From an uncultured Acidobacteriaceae bacterium (GTDB taxonomy: Bacteria; Acidobacteriota; Terriglobia; Terriglobales; Acidobacteriaceae), in NCBI GenBank assembly GCA_937879855.1, contig CALFMO010000028.1:147871-211870 (forward strand): a stretch of DNA of 64,000 bases. Direction: 5' to 3'. The translations under genes and the position numbers were made by a program. The notes below the pieces were generated by a model. That model had not been told where the DNA came from, did not search any database, and saw nothing but the letters and a program-made list of their open reading frames with translations. Of the stretch, positions 28,096-37,713 are shown in pieces. The first letter of the stretch is position 1; each line of letters begins with the position of its first letter.

Positions 28096-28494
28096 TCGGT
28101 CAGACCTCCAGCCCACATCGGAAAGAGCAATCGCTTCCATCAACGTTTTCGGTTCGCCGCGAGAAACGAAAGCTGGAAAAATCGGCTCCTCGAACGAAAG
28201 GGCTAGACCCGAAAATGTGCAAATCTCAAAGTTGCAAAGAAATCAAGAGTTGTTTCTTAGCGCTAATGTTAATGCCGCGTGAATTGTATAACTGGTTACT
28301 ATTCATGGTTTTAACGGCAGAAATTCGTGACTTATAAAACCGACCGATCGGTCGTTGCCGAATCCAATCTCAAAAGCAGTTTTCAATTCCACAAGCTTTT
28401 CCACAGGCCAACGGTGTCTTTTTCCCAGCGCGCAACCCCGTCTTCCTAAGGGACTTACTGACCCGCATCTAGGGTCTTTCCTGTAGATGGCGTC
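28096..28494. other. Intergenic region between convergent lepA and dnaB
   Basis: No gene is seen. It contains the perfect 14-bp palindrome CGACCGATCGGTCG at 28341-28354 and two closely spaced TTCCACA-type boxes at about 28387-28405, one of which (TTTTCCACA) fits the loose DnaA-box consensus TTWTNCACA. No strong terminator is seen for either gene. Confidence 0.6.
28341..28354. promoter_or_regulatory. TetR-operator-like palindrome
   Basis: CGACCGATCGGTCG is a perfect palindrome typical in style of TetR-family operators. No TetR gene or obviously regulated start codon is nearby, so the assignment is by resemblance only. Confidence 0.3.
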
Positions 28495-29862
28495 TCACTC
28501 TTCCGAGTCCATCCCGCCCTCGGCCAGCGACTCGAATCGGGTGCTGCTTTTCAGGAAAGCCATCCGCACTTTTCCGATCGGGCCATTGCGCTGCTTGGCA
28601 ATAATGATCTCCGCCTTACCCTGCAGCTCGGGATCGTCCTGCTTGTAGATTTCTTCGCGGAAGATAAACATAACCAAGTCGGCATCCTGCTCGATCGATC
28701 CTGACTCGCGCAAGTCGGCAAGTTGCGGGCGATGATCCCCGCCGCGGCTTTCGGGAGCGCGGCTCAACTGCGACAGCGCAATTACCGGGACACTCAGTTC
28801 CTTGGCCAGCGCCTTCAACCCGCGCGAAATCGCCGACACTTCCTGGGTACGATTCTCAAAACGCTTGCCCCCGCCCGACATCAACTGAAGATAATCCACG
28901 ATGATCAGATCCAGCTTGCCACCCTGCGCCTGTTTCAGCCGCCGCGCTTTGGCACGCATTTCGCTCAGAGAGATACCAGGAGTATCGTCAATGAAAATGG
29001 GAGCGTGCGCCAACTGCTCCATGGCACGCACGACTTTTTTCGTGTCATCCTGCCACAGCGAGCCGGTGCGCATCTTGTGAGCGTCCACGCGCGCCTGTGA
29101 ACACAGCAAGCGCATCAGCAACGCTTCGCGCGACATCTCGAGAGAGAACACGCCTACCACTTGCTGATCTTCAATCGCGGCATTCTCGGCAATATTCATT
29201 ACGAACGCCGTCTTGCCCATGGAAGGCCGCGCCGCGATGATCACCAGGTCGGACCGCTGCAAGCCCGAGGTCATTTCGTCCAGATCGGTATAGTGCGTCG
29301 CCAGTCCTGTGATGCGCTGGCCGCGTTGCAGCAGCGCATCGACCGACCCAAACGATTCGCGGACGATTTCCTGCACGCCCATGAAGCCGCGCCCAATGCG
29401 CTTTTCCGAGAGTTGAAAAATGGCAGCCTCGGCGTCGCTGAGAACATCTTCGGCCGCGTCGCCCTGATCCGACGCGCGCGCAATCGCCGTGCTGGCGGCG
29501 GAAATCAGACCGCGCAGCAGCGCCTTGTCGCGCACAATCTTGACGTAGTGCTCAATGCTGGGCCGGTCGGGCACGCCATCGACCAGGCTCGACACGTAGG
29601 CCACGTCGCCAATCGGTTGCAGATCCTTGTGCCGGTCGAGCTCGTCGATCAGCGTGATCATGTCGATGGGACGCGACGACTCCGCCAGATCGACCATGCG
29701 CGAGTAGATGCGTCGATGCGAATCGAGCGAGAAATCTTCAACCCGCAAGTGCTCGGCAGCCTGGTTATAGGCGAAGTTGTCGAGCAGGATCGCGCCCAGA
29801 ATCGACCGCTCGGCCTCGACGTTGGCGGGAAGAGTGCTTACGCTGTAATCAGTAGTTGCCAT
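28495..29862 (-). CDS. dnaB: Replicative DNA helicase DnaB
   Basis: Hexameric 5'-3' helicase at the replication fork. The 455-residue protein has the N-terminal primase-interaction domain (NVEAERSILGAILLDN), the linker, and the RecA-like motor with Walker A ARPSMGKTAF near residue 212, DYLQLMSGG, and the C-terminal SGSIEQDADLVMFIFREE. The start at ATG 29862 (MATTDYSVSTLP) matches family N-termini; a possible upstream ATG at 30015 would add an implausible Ser-rich stretch. dnaG and rpoD lie 1-5 kb upstream on the same strand. Confidence 0.97.
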   Translation of the reverse strand: MATTDYSVSTLPANVEAERSILGAILLDNFAYNQAAEHLRVEDFSLDSHRRIYSRMVDLAESSRPIDMITLIDELDRHKDLQPIGDVAYVSSLVDGVPDRPSIEHYVKIVRDKALLRGLISAASTAIARASDQGDAAEDVLSDAEAAIFQLSEKRIGRGFMGVQEIVRESFGSVDALLQRGQRITGLATHYTDLDEMTSGLQRSDLVIIAARPSMGKTAFVMNIAENAAIEDQQVVGVFSLEMSREALLMRLLCSQARVDAHKMRTGSLWQDDTKKVVRAMEQLAHAPIFIDDTPGISLSEMRAKARRLKQAQGGKLDLIIVDYLQLMSGGGKRFENRTQEVSAISRGLKALAKELSVPVIALSQLSRAPESRGGDHRPQLADLRESGSIEQDADLVMFIFREEIYKQDDPELQGKAEIIIAKQRNGPIGKVRMAFLKSSTRFESLAEGGMDSEE

Positions 29863-30118
29863 GGAGCTTCGATACTGTGCCCTGTCTTCGCCTCCCAGCA
29901 TAAGCGAATATAAAGCGAAACTACAAATGAATTGTGGAGAAGCTGTGTAGGGCGAAGATATGTTGTGGAAACTGCTAGAAAAGGAGTCCGTTATTCCCAA
30001 AGAACCAAAGAGCATCCTTTGGAGCCGTGTATCGCGCCGCCGTGAAGAATAAGAAATGCTTTACGACTAATCGCTAGAAGCTAGAGGCTAGTAGCTAGAA
30101 GCTAGAAGCTGAGAACAC
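29863..30118. other. dnaB upstream region
   Basis: Holds no gene. Two TTGTGGA elements (about 29933 and 29963) resemble weak DnaA boxes. Positions 30071-30112 carry an R7-type iteration (CTAGAAGCTAGAGGCTAG...). Confidence 0.5.
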
Positions 30119-30154
30119 AAAAAAATGCGGCTCGGGCCAGCCACCCGAGCCGCA
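30119..30154 (-). terminator. Strong intrinsic terminator on the minus strand
   Basis: An 11-bp perfect stem (TGCGGCTCGGG at 30126-30136, CCCGAGCCGCA at 30144-30154) with a 7-nt loop is followed on the minus strand by seven Ts. No open reading frame on that strand ends nearby, so it should terminate a non-coding transcript. Confidence 0.85.
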
Positions 30155-30500
30155 CTCGTACGTGAGTTCCCGTTCTGCTTTCACCGCTGGGCGGCGGAAT
30201 GACCGCTTCAGCCCGAACAGCGCTCGAAACGAGTGCCGCATTTGCCAAAGCCGGCTGCAGATTCGTCACCTCGCGGTTTGAATCTGCAACCGCCTACGGT
30301 TGGCCAGCGGCCCGATCTGCTCCTTAGAACAGAATGGGGGAGGAGGCCGCAACGCCCGGGCAACCAGTCGCGCTCGCGCGCGTTCTCTGGGTGCGCCCCC
30401 GGTAATTCACCCTCGAGAATCACCGGCTGCCGCTGGCTCTGCCGCAATCATTCGGCAAGCTCAGGAACTTTCACGTTTCGCTCCGAACACTCTCAGCCAG
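30155..30500 (-). ncRNA. Candidate structured non-coding RNA between rpoD and dnaB
   Basis: The region lies between the apparent rpoD terminator (about 30633-30661) and the strong minus-strand terminator at 30119-30154, and has no convincing protein gene. Several stable helices are visible: GCACTCGT 30152-30159 with ACGAGTGC 30229-30236; a 12-bp stem 30253-30264 with 30280-30291; and a 10-bp stem 30399-30408 with 30417-30426. I compared it by eye with tmRNA, RNase P, SRP and 6S RNA hallmarks and found none. The 5' end is a guess. Confidence 0.4.
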
Positions 30501-30632
30501 ATCGTTGCGCCTCGCAAGACAAAAAACTTGCCGAGTTGTGCAGAAGCTGTGGAGGATGTTATTTCCTTGTGGAAGACGGAGGAAAACCAAGAATTATTGT
30601 TCGTCGCCCATTTCGTCGGTGCTCGTCAAAGC

Positions 30633-30661
30633 GAAAGCCCCGAGCATCGCTCAGGGCTTTC
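30633..30661 (-). terminator. Probable rpoD terminator
   Basis: GAAAGCCC ... GGGCTTTC with an inner GAGC/GCTC pair forms a long hairpin about 125 bp beyond the rpoD stop codon. The T tract on the minus strand is short. Confidence 0.55.
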
Positions 30662-30744
30662 ACATATTAGACGACGTTTGCCAAATACCTGATTTACTAG
30701 ACGATACCTGTCAGCCTACGCTAATCCAGCAATCGGTCAAGTAA

Positions 30745-30775
30745 CGGACGGCGGACGAATGCGTCCGCCGCCACG
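30745..30775. repeat. R5 palindromic repeat just after rpoD
   Basis: GGCGGACGAATGCGTCCGCCGCCACGTG is the R5 element in reverse orientation. Other copies are at 37069 (in dusB), 57272, 57430 and 57469. Confidence 0.7.
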
Positions 30776-30784
30776 TGAGCCTTG

Positions 30785-32476
<1,692 letters not shown>

Positions 32477-32734
32477 AAGGTGTGTCCTTAAACTTCGTTA
32501 TTCCGCTCCACAGGAGCGTGTGATACAGTTCCTTGAAAGGGTGGGAATGTGGGTATTGCGGGAATGTGCGTCTCGCACAAACTTTCAGAGTTTAGCACAT
32601 AAGTGCCGTGCCGTCTATCGGTTGCCCGCCTGATATCCCGTACCCGCCACTATCCGTAATTCTGCTAAATACTTAGATGGCTCGGGAAGGCTTTTTGTTT
32701 CAGCCCATTTCGTCGCTTTCTCGTCAAAATGTGG

Positions 32735-34696
32735 CTAAGCTGCCGATCCTCCTTCCGTCAGTCCCGGGTCCATCAAAGCCCGCTTCAAGCGCATCGCCTC
32801 CTCGCCCAAAGCCGTTTTCTCTCGCAAATCAGCCGAACTGCCCAGCGCCTTCAAATCGCGCTGCACCTGTTCCAAACGCCGGCGAAGATGGATGCGCCGC
32901 AAAGCACGGACCGCGCCCTCCAGCCTTTCCGGAGTTAACTCCTCCTCTTCCTTCAGCAAGATCACGGCCAGCATCCGCCGATCACTTTCCGTTGCCGGCA
33001 CTTGAAGAACATCGGCAAAGTCCGCCCCGACGTTAAGCAGAGATTCGGCCAACGATTCAGTCGCCAGCCCGCGATGCAGGCCTTCGTTCTGCAAAACAAA
33101 CTGCGCCTGCCGCGCTGGATCGAACTCTTCCTCGGCGCCGTCGCGAGCGGAAAGATGTTCTTCACCGGGCTGCATCTGCCGCACCGAAGCCAAAGCACGA
33201 ATCAAAACTTTTTCGGCGTCGGTCACCTGCGCTTCCGCCGTAGCTCTTACGGCGGACGTCGCACGCGTTCCCGCCGCGTGCCGCAACTCTTGCCGCAACA
33301 CCGCCGAATCGATTCCCAGCTTCTGTGCAATCTCATGTGCCAGTTCGTCGCGCACGATGCGGCTGGGCACGCGCTGAATATGCGGCAAAAGATAATTCAC
33401 CGCTTTCACTTTGCCCTCGGCGCTCCGCACCGGGAATTGCGTGAGCGCCCGTTCGATGAGGTAGTCGAAATATTTTTGCGAATTCTTCAGCGCGGAGCCA
33501 TACGCTTCTCTGCCTTTGCGCCGAATATAGAGATCGGGATCAAATCCCTGTTCGAGCGTCAACACCTTGATCTGGAATTCTTCTTCGACCAGCAGTCCCA
33601 GCGTGCGCTCTGTGGCCTTGGCGCCGGCAGTGTCGGGATCGAAGTTCACCACCACATTTTTGCTGAAGCGGCCGAGCAGCTTGGCCTGCAGTTCGGTGAA
33701 CGCCGTGCCCGAACTGGCAATCACATTTTGGAACCCGGCGGCATAGACCGAGATGCAGTCCATCTGTCCTTCGACCAGGATCGCATAATCGAACTTCTTC
33801 ACCCACTCCTTGGCGAGGTCCAGATTGAAGAGCACCTTGCCCTTGGAATAGATTGCCGTCTCCGGCGAATTCAAATATTTCGGCCCAGCCTTTTCGTCGG
33901 TCGCGAGAGTGCGTCCGGTGAATGCAATCACCTTCCCCGCTTCGCTCGCGATGGGAAACATCACCCGGTTGCGGAATTTGGAATACATGGAAGCGGCTTC
34001 CGGCTTTCGGCTTCCGCGTTCCGCGCTCCGGCTTGAGTCAAAATCCCCGCCCTGTCCGTCCAAAGAGCGGACCGACAAGGACGGGGCACCCATGTTGTCG
34101 GGGCTTTTCGGAAGCCCTTCTTCCTGCTTCCACGAAAACAGCCCACTCTCGCGCAGCACCTCTTCGCTGAACTCTTCCTTCAGCCGATCACGCAGTAAAA
34201 ACCCCGAGTCGGGCGCATACCCAATGCGGAAACGGGCAATCATTTCCGGACCAAGGCCGCGACCCGCCAGATATTCGCGCGCCCGTGCGCCTTCGGGACG
34301 CCGTAGACACTCCTGGAAAAAAACCACCGCGCGTTCATGTACATCGAGCAATTGCCCGCGCAATCGCGCTTCCCTGGCTTCCCCCGGAGTGGAATAAGCA
34401 GTCTTCGGCAGCGGAATTTCCAGCCTCTGCGCGATCATCCGCACGGCTTCGGGAAAGGTGATGTTTTCAATCTTCTGCACGAAGCTGAAAACGTCTCCCG
34501 AGAGGCCGCAGCCGAAGCAATGAAAAAACTGCCGCGTGGCATGCACCGAAAATGACGCCGTTTTCTCTCCGTGAAACGGACACAACCCCGCATAGTTCTG
34601 TGCCCCGGCCTTCTTGAGCTTGACGTAGTCGCCGATGATGCGGACGATGTCCGCCTGCTGCTTGACCGTGTACGCGAAATCGCCAGGGTTCGCCAT
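32735..34696 (-). CDS. dnaG: DNA primase DnaG
   Basis: Synthesises RNA primers at the replication fork. The 653-residue protein has the N-terminal zinc-binding domain (LCPFHGEKTASFSV and FFHCFGCGLSGD), the catalytic core with FRNRVMFPI, and the TOPRIM motifs LVEGQMDCISVYAAG and VNFDPDTAG. A C-terminal helicase-binding region follows. A segment of about 35 residues (about 200-236) encoded by an R3 repeat plus low-complexity sequence is inserted in frame just before FRNRVMFPI. It is upstream of rpoD on the same strand. Confidence 0.96.
   Translation of the reverse strand: MANPGDFAYTVKQQADIVRIIGDYVKLKKAGAQNYAGLCPFHGEKTASFSVHATRQFFHCFGCGLSGDVFSFVQKIENITFPEAVRMIAQRLEIPLPKTAYSTPGEAREARLRGQLLDVHERAVVFFQECLRRPEGARAREYLAGRGLGPEMIARFRIGYAPDSGFLLRDRLKEEFSEEVLRESGLFSWKQEEGLPKSPDNMGAPSLSVRSLDGQGGDFDSSRSAERGSRKPEAASMYSKFRNRVMFPIASEAGKVIAFTGRTLATDEKAGPKYLNSPETAIYSKGKVLFNLDLAKEWVKKFDYAILVEGQMDCISVYAAGFQNVIASSGTAFTELQAKLLGRFSKNVVVNFDPDTAGAKATERTLGLLVEEEFQIKVLTLEQGFDPDLYIRRKGREAYGSALKNSQKYFDYLIERALTQFPVRSAEGKVKAVNYLLPHIQRVPSRIVRDELAHEIAQKLGIDSAVLRQELRHAAGTRATSAVRATAEAQVTDAEKVLIRALASVRQMQPGEEHLSARDGAEEEFDPARQAQFVLQNEGLHRGLATESLAESLLNVGADFADVLQVPATESDRRMLAVILLKEEEELTPERLEGAVRALRRIHLRRRLEQVQRDLKALGSSADLREKTALGEEAMRLKRALMDPGLTEGGSAA
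33990..34091. repeat. R3 and low-complexity repeat inserted in frame in dnaG
   Basis: Positions 34034-34091 read TCAAAATCCCCGCCCTG ... GACGGGGCACCC (R3); 33990-34033 is a GGCTTCCG-type iteration. Read along dnaG, the R3 part gives a GAPxxS ... GGDFD peptide, the same reading frame as the R3 copy in the radical SAM gene. Confidence 0.75.
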
Positions 34697-35002
34697 CTTC
34701 TTCAGTAGCCAGGGACAGAACTCTCCGCAGGAATTGTGACCTAGGAAAGGGGCCGAATTGACTATACCGGAGCAACTTTACTGTGGAGAAATTGTGGAAG
34801 AGTGGTTTATTCAGTTAATCAACGAGCAAAAACAGACTTTATTCGCAAATCGAGCCACCTAGTCGTGCTGAGCGAAGGGTGGCCATTCGTTTGCGAATGG
34901 CCATTCAGAGTCGAAGCATCCCTATCTCGGCTGTATCTCCGGGTTACATTCAACTCCATTCCGATTTTGCCGATAGGATTCCAGAGGGCTGGTTTCCGAG
35001 CC
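34697..35002. other. Intergenic region with an R6-type repeat
   Basis: Between divergent dnaG and the NTase-like gene. Positions 34861-34923 carry GTGCTGAGCGAAGGGTGG, an inner CCATTCG palindrome and AGTCGAAGCATCCC (R6 type). TTCCACA/CTCCACA boxes lie at about 34781-34798, next to the probable dnaG promoter. Confidence 0.55.
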
Positions 35003-35794
35003 GTGCTTACGGTTGATCAATACGCCGCCTCGATTGTCGAGAAATATCGCATCGTTCCCGACACAAGTTCCACTTCGCACCACGCTGCCGACAAGTTAGT
35101 CCCCCTGCTTAAGCAATGGGCAAAACAATACTTGCAGGGGCTAACGCTTTCAGGCGCGTATGCCAAGAATACGGCCATCAGCCTGTCGTCGCACGTTGAC
35201 CTTCTGATCGCGCTCAGCCCGATTCCCGGCATGGACATGAAGACGATCTTCTGGAACCTGTTCAAATATCTGAGCGACCAGGACCTGCATCCCCGCACTC
35301 GCGATGTTTCGATCCGATTGGAGACTTGTGGCGCGGGCGCCCTCGCTCGCGAAGCCGGGGCTGTTTCCGTCGACCTGATTCCTGTCTGCCGTGAACGCCA
35401 GACCCCGGGCAACGACCTGTTTAACAAGCGATCCGGCCAGGCCGTTCACACCGACGTTACCCGGCACGTTCACCTGATCGCCAACTCCGGGCGCCAACAA
35501 GAAATTTGCGCTGTGAAAATCTGGCGCGAGCGCATGTCGCTGGATTTCCCTTCGCTCTACCTGGAACTCACCGTGCTGCGCGCCTTAGGAGCGGAACGAT
35601 TTGGCCAGTTGGCGGACAACGTTCTTGCCGTGTTCCGCTATCTCTCCAGTAAATTTGAGCAGTCCGTCATCGCCGATCCCGCCAACTCGGGCAACATTCT
35701 TTCCAACGACCTTTCTGCATCGGACAAAAAGGCCATTGCCAAAGCCGCGCGCGATGCACTCTATGATGAGAACTGGAAGAAGATCCTCTGGTAA
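35003..35794 (+). CDS. Nucleotidyltransferase-fold protein (OAS/CD-NTase-like), possibly degenerate
   Basis: About 263 residues. LSGAYAKNTAISLSSHVDLLIAL resembles the GS...DxD active site of the Pol-beta/OAS nucleotidyltransferase superfamily, with a later SVDLIPV supplying a third carboxylate. The usual Gly-Ser is Gly-Ala (G51, A52) and the first DxD aspartate is His (H64; D66 kept), so activity is doubtful. An R2 repeat (CGAGALARE) is inserted at about residues 109-117. The GTG start was chosen because upstream sequence is repeat DNA. No CBASS-type effector is nearby, so I do not call it a defence gene. Confidence 0.55.
   Translation: MLTVDQYAASIVEKYRIVPDTSSTSHHAADKLVPLLKQWAKQYLQGLTLSGAYAKNTAISLSSHVDLLIALSPIPGMDMKTIFWNLFKYLSDQDLHPRTRDVSIRLETCGAGALAREAGAVSVDLIPVCRERQTPGNDLFNKRSGQAVHTDVTRHVHLIANSGRQQEICAVKIWRERMSLDFPSLYLELTVLRALGAERFGQLADNVLAVFRYLSSKFEQSVIADPANSGNILSNDLSASDKKAIAKAARDALYDENWKKILW
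35327..35355. repeat. R2 palindromic repeat inserted in frame in the NTase-like gene
   Basis: TGTGGCGCGGGCGCCCTCGC core, translated CGAGALARE. Same element and same frame as two copies in dusB (36279, 37593). Confidence 0.8.
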
Positions 35795-35885
35795 GCTCCT
35801 GCTGCAAGTTTCCTTGCCGGAGGTTCTGCAGTTAAACGCTTTGTTTGTTGAGAGCTGATAGCTGAGGGCTGAGAGCTCTTCCTCG

Positions 35886-35915
35886 TTGCTGAATCCCCGG
35901 ACAATCCAGTAGAAT
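35886..35915 (+). promoter_or_regulatory. Possible sigma-70 promoter for rpmE
   Basis: TTGCTG and TAGAAT are separated by 18 bp, ending about 31 bp before the rpmE start. Upstream (about 35848-35880) is an R7-type GAGAGCTGATAGCTGAG iteration. Confidence 0.4.
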
Positions 35916-35946
35916 CTAATGATTCGAGTCGAGATTGGAACCCCAT

Positions 35947-36165
35947 ATGAAACCAGCTATTCATCCCGCATATAACGAAGTGCGCGTGCATTGCGCGTGC
36001 GGCAATACATTTATGACCCGCTCCACTCATAAGGGCGACATCGGCGTAGAAATCTGCTCCAACTGCCATCCCTTCTTCACCGGCAAGCAGAAATTGATGG
36101 ATACCGCCGGCCGCGTGGAGCGCTTCCGCCGCAAGTACGCCAAAGCAGAAACGGCGAAGAAGTAA
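35947..36165 (+). CDS. rpmE: 50S ribosomal protein L31
   Basis: A 72-residue L31 of the zinc-containing type. The Cys ligands are visible in VHCACGNTF and EICSNCHPFFTGKQK. It binds at the 50S central protuberance and bridges the subunits. ATG 35947 gives the usual MKPAIHPAYNEV start; an ATG four codons earlier is less typical. It lies upstream of dusB with a 90-bp gap. Confidence 0.96.
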   Translation: MKPAIHPAYNEVRVHCACGNTFMTRSTHKGDIGVEICSNCHPFFTGKQKLMDTAGRVERFRRKYAKAETAKK

Positions 36166-36255
36166 GCCAGGGATTAACGCGGATTCTCACGGATTGAATA
36201 ATTCAAGCCCTCGCCCCGGCGGGGGCTGTTTTGTGTCGGCCTGTAGAATAAGACC

Positions 36256-37626
36256 ATGCGCAAGTTCTGGGACAACTCGTGTGGCGCGGGCGCCCTCGCC
36301 CGCGACGCAGCGCCACTGCAGCCCGTCCCCGCCACCCTCAGGATCGGCAACGTGACCATCTCCCCTGCGACCGTGCTCGCGCCCATGGCCGGCGTCACCG
36401 ACACTGTCTTCCGCCGCTTCATCCGCAACCTCGGTGGATGCGGCCTTATCATGACCGAGTTCACTTCGGCCGACGGCGTGCTCCGCAAAAAAGATCAGAA
36501 GGCCAAGCGCTACCTCCACTTCTACGAGGACGAGCACCCGATTTCGGCGCAGCTTTTTGGCAGCGATCCGCGCGTGATGGCCGAGGCCGCCCGCATGGTC
36601 GAGGGCCTGGGCTTCGACCTGGTCGATCTGAATCTGGGATGTCCCGCCAAAAAAGTCGTCAAATGCAACGGAGGCTCCGGCCTGCTGCGCGATCTCCCCG
36701 CCATCGGCAAAATTTTCGAAGCCGTGCGCGCCGCCGTGACAATTCCCTTCACCGTGAAATTCCGCGCCGGATGGAACGACGAAGAAATCGTCTGCGTAGA
36801 ACTGGCCCGCATGGCGGAATCTTGCGGCCTGGCCGCGGTCGCGCTGCACGCCCGCACTCGCGAAATGGGATACAGCGGCAACGCCCGCTGGGAGTGGATC
36901 GCCGCCATAAAAGATGCAGTGAAGATTCCGGTCATCGGCAACGGCGACATCCGCAGCCCCGAAGACGCCTGCGCCATGGTCACGCAAACCGGATGCGACG
37001 CAGTCATGATCGGCCGCACCGCCCCGTCCAACCCATGGATCTTCCGCCAGATCGAACAGTACTGCGGCCACGTAGCGGCGGACGCATTCGTCCGCCCGCC
37101 AAAGCGAAGCTCGACGGAGTTCGACGATAGCATCGCAAAAACTGTCGTTTGCCTGACAGGAGACGGATGCAACCGGGAAGGGCACGACTTCAGTCGTGCC
37201 GAAAACGCCGCCTACTTGTCTTCGGCTTTAGCTGCTGAGGCCAGCTTCTCTGTTCACAACGACGCGCCCTCAGGGGCTAAAGCCCGACAGTTTACGGCTC
37301 TTAGCGGCACGGCTGAAGCCGTGCCCTTCCCTTCGGCGCCCGCTGTGAGAATTTCCGCGGGACAAAAGCTCTACGACGAGCCCTCCGAGACCGACCGCTA
37401 CCAGATGATCCGCACCTACTTCCAGATGCTGATCGAAGAAGAACTCCCCGATGCCGTCGGCAAAATGAAGCAGTTCGCCAGCTGGTTCACCCACGGAGTT
37501 CCCGGCGGCGCCGCCCTGCGCAAAGCCATCTACGAATCAAAAAGCGCCCCGGAAATTCTGGTGCGCGTAGAGGAATTCTTCGAAGCCAGGCTGTGTGGCG
37601 CGGGCGCCCTCGCCCGCGAAACCTGA
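36256..37626 (+). CDS. dusB: tRNA-dihydrouridine synthase with several repeat-encoded insertions
   Basis: FMN-dependent enzyme reducing uridine to dihydrouridine in tRNA D-loops. The TIM-barrel motifs are VLAPMAGVTDTVFRRF, LNLGCPAKKVVKCNGGSGLL (substrate and catalytic Cys region), ALHARTREMGYSGNARW and VIGNGDI. At 456 residues it is about 110 longer than usual. The excess is repeat DNA read in frame: R2 at residues 8-17, R5 at about 271-281, R4 at about 307-359, and R2 again at the C-terminus. The core motifs are intact. A TAGAAT box lies only 6 bp before the ATG, which could mean a leaderless mRNA. Confidence 0.93.
   Translation: MRKFWDNSCGAGALARDAAPLQPVPATLRIGNVTISPATVLAPMAGVTDTVFRRFIRNLGGCGLIMTEFTSADGVLRKKDQKAKRYLHFYEDEHPISAQLFGSDPRVMAEAARMVEGLGFDLVDLNLGCPAKKVVKCNGGSGLLRDLPAIGKIFEAVRAAVTIPFTVKFRAGWNDEEIVCVELARMAESCGLAAVALHARTREMGYSGNARWEWIAAIKDAVKIPVIGNGDIRSPEDACAMVTQTGCDAVMIGRTAPSNPWIFRQIEQYCGHVAADAFVRPPKRSSTEFDDSIAKTVVCLTGDGCNREGHDFSRAENAAYLSSALAAEASFSVHNDAPSGAKARQFTALSGTAEAVPFPSAPAVRISAGQKLYDEPSETDRYQMIRTYFQMLIEEELPDAVGKMKQFASWFTHGVPGGAALRKAIYESKSAPEILVRVEEFFEARLCGAGALARET
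36279..36306. repeat. R2 palindromic repeat in the dusB N-terminus
   Basis: GTGTGGCGCGGGCGCCCTCG core, translated CGAGALARD. Confidence 0.8.
37069..37100. repeat. R5 palindromic repeat in dusB
   Basis: CACGTAGCGGCGGACGCATT and the matching TCGTCCGCCCGCC half, almost identical to the intergenic copy at 57272-57304. Confidence 0.8.
37178..37330. repeat. R4 compound palindromic repeat in dusB
   Basis: GGGCACGACTTCAGTCGTGCC at the left, CTTCGGCTTTAGC in the middle and GGCACGGCTGAAGCCGTGCC at the right. The unit resembles the intergenic copy at 47-111 but is longer. Confidence 0.8.
37593..37620. repeat. R2 palindromic repeat in the dusB C-terminus
   Basis: Translated CGAGALARE, ending two codons before the stop. 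It therefore supplies the protein's last residues. Confidence 0.8.
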
Positions 37627-37713
37627 GAATCAGCAAATGGCTAATGTCGGAAAAAGGTAGAGTGGCCAACACCCGCTAGTCCTAGGTGGGGGAGCCCCAT
37701 CGCAATGGTCGCC

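Noticed and set aside
30155..30500. tmRNA, RNase P RNA, SRP RNA or 6S RNA
   Set aside because: None of their hallmark conserved segments could be found on either strand; kept only as an unassigned structured RNA.
33002..34036. Plus-strand frame of 344 codons opposite dnaG
   Set aside because: Antisense to the primase core and without recognisable motifs.
34802..35794. CBASS-type defence locus
   Set aside because: The NTase-like protein has an altered active site and the neighbours are dnaG, rpmE and dusB, with no effector or ancillary genes.
36187..37185. Minus-strand open frame opposite dusB
   Set aside because: Antisense to conserved DusB motifs; composition is that of a shadow frame.
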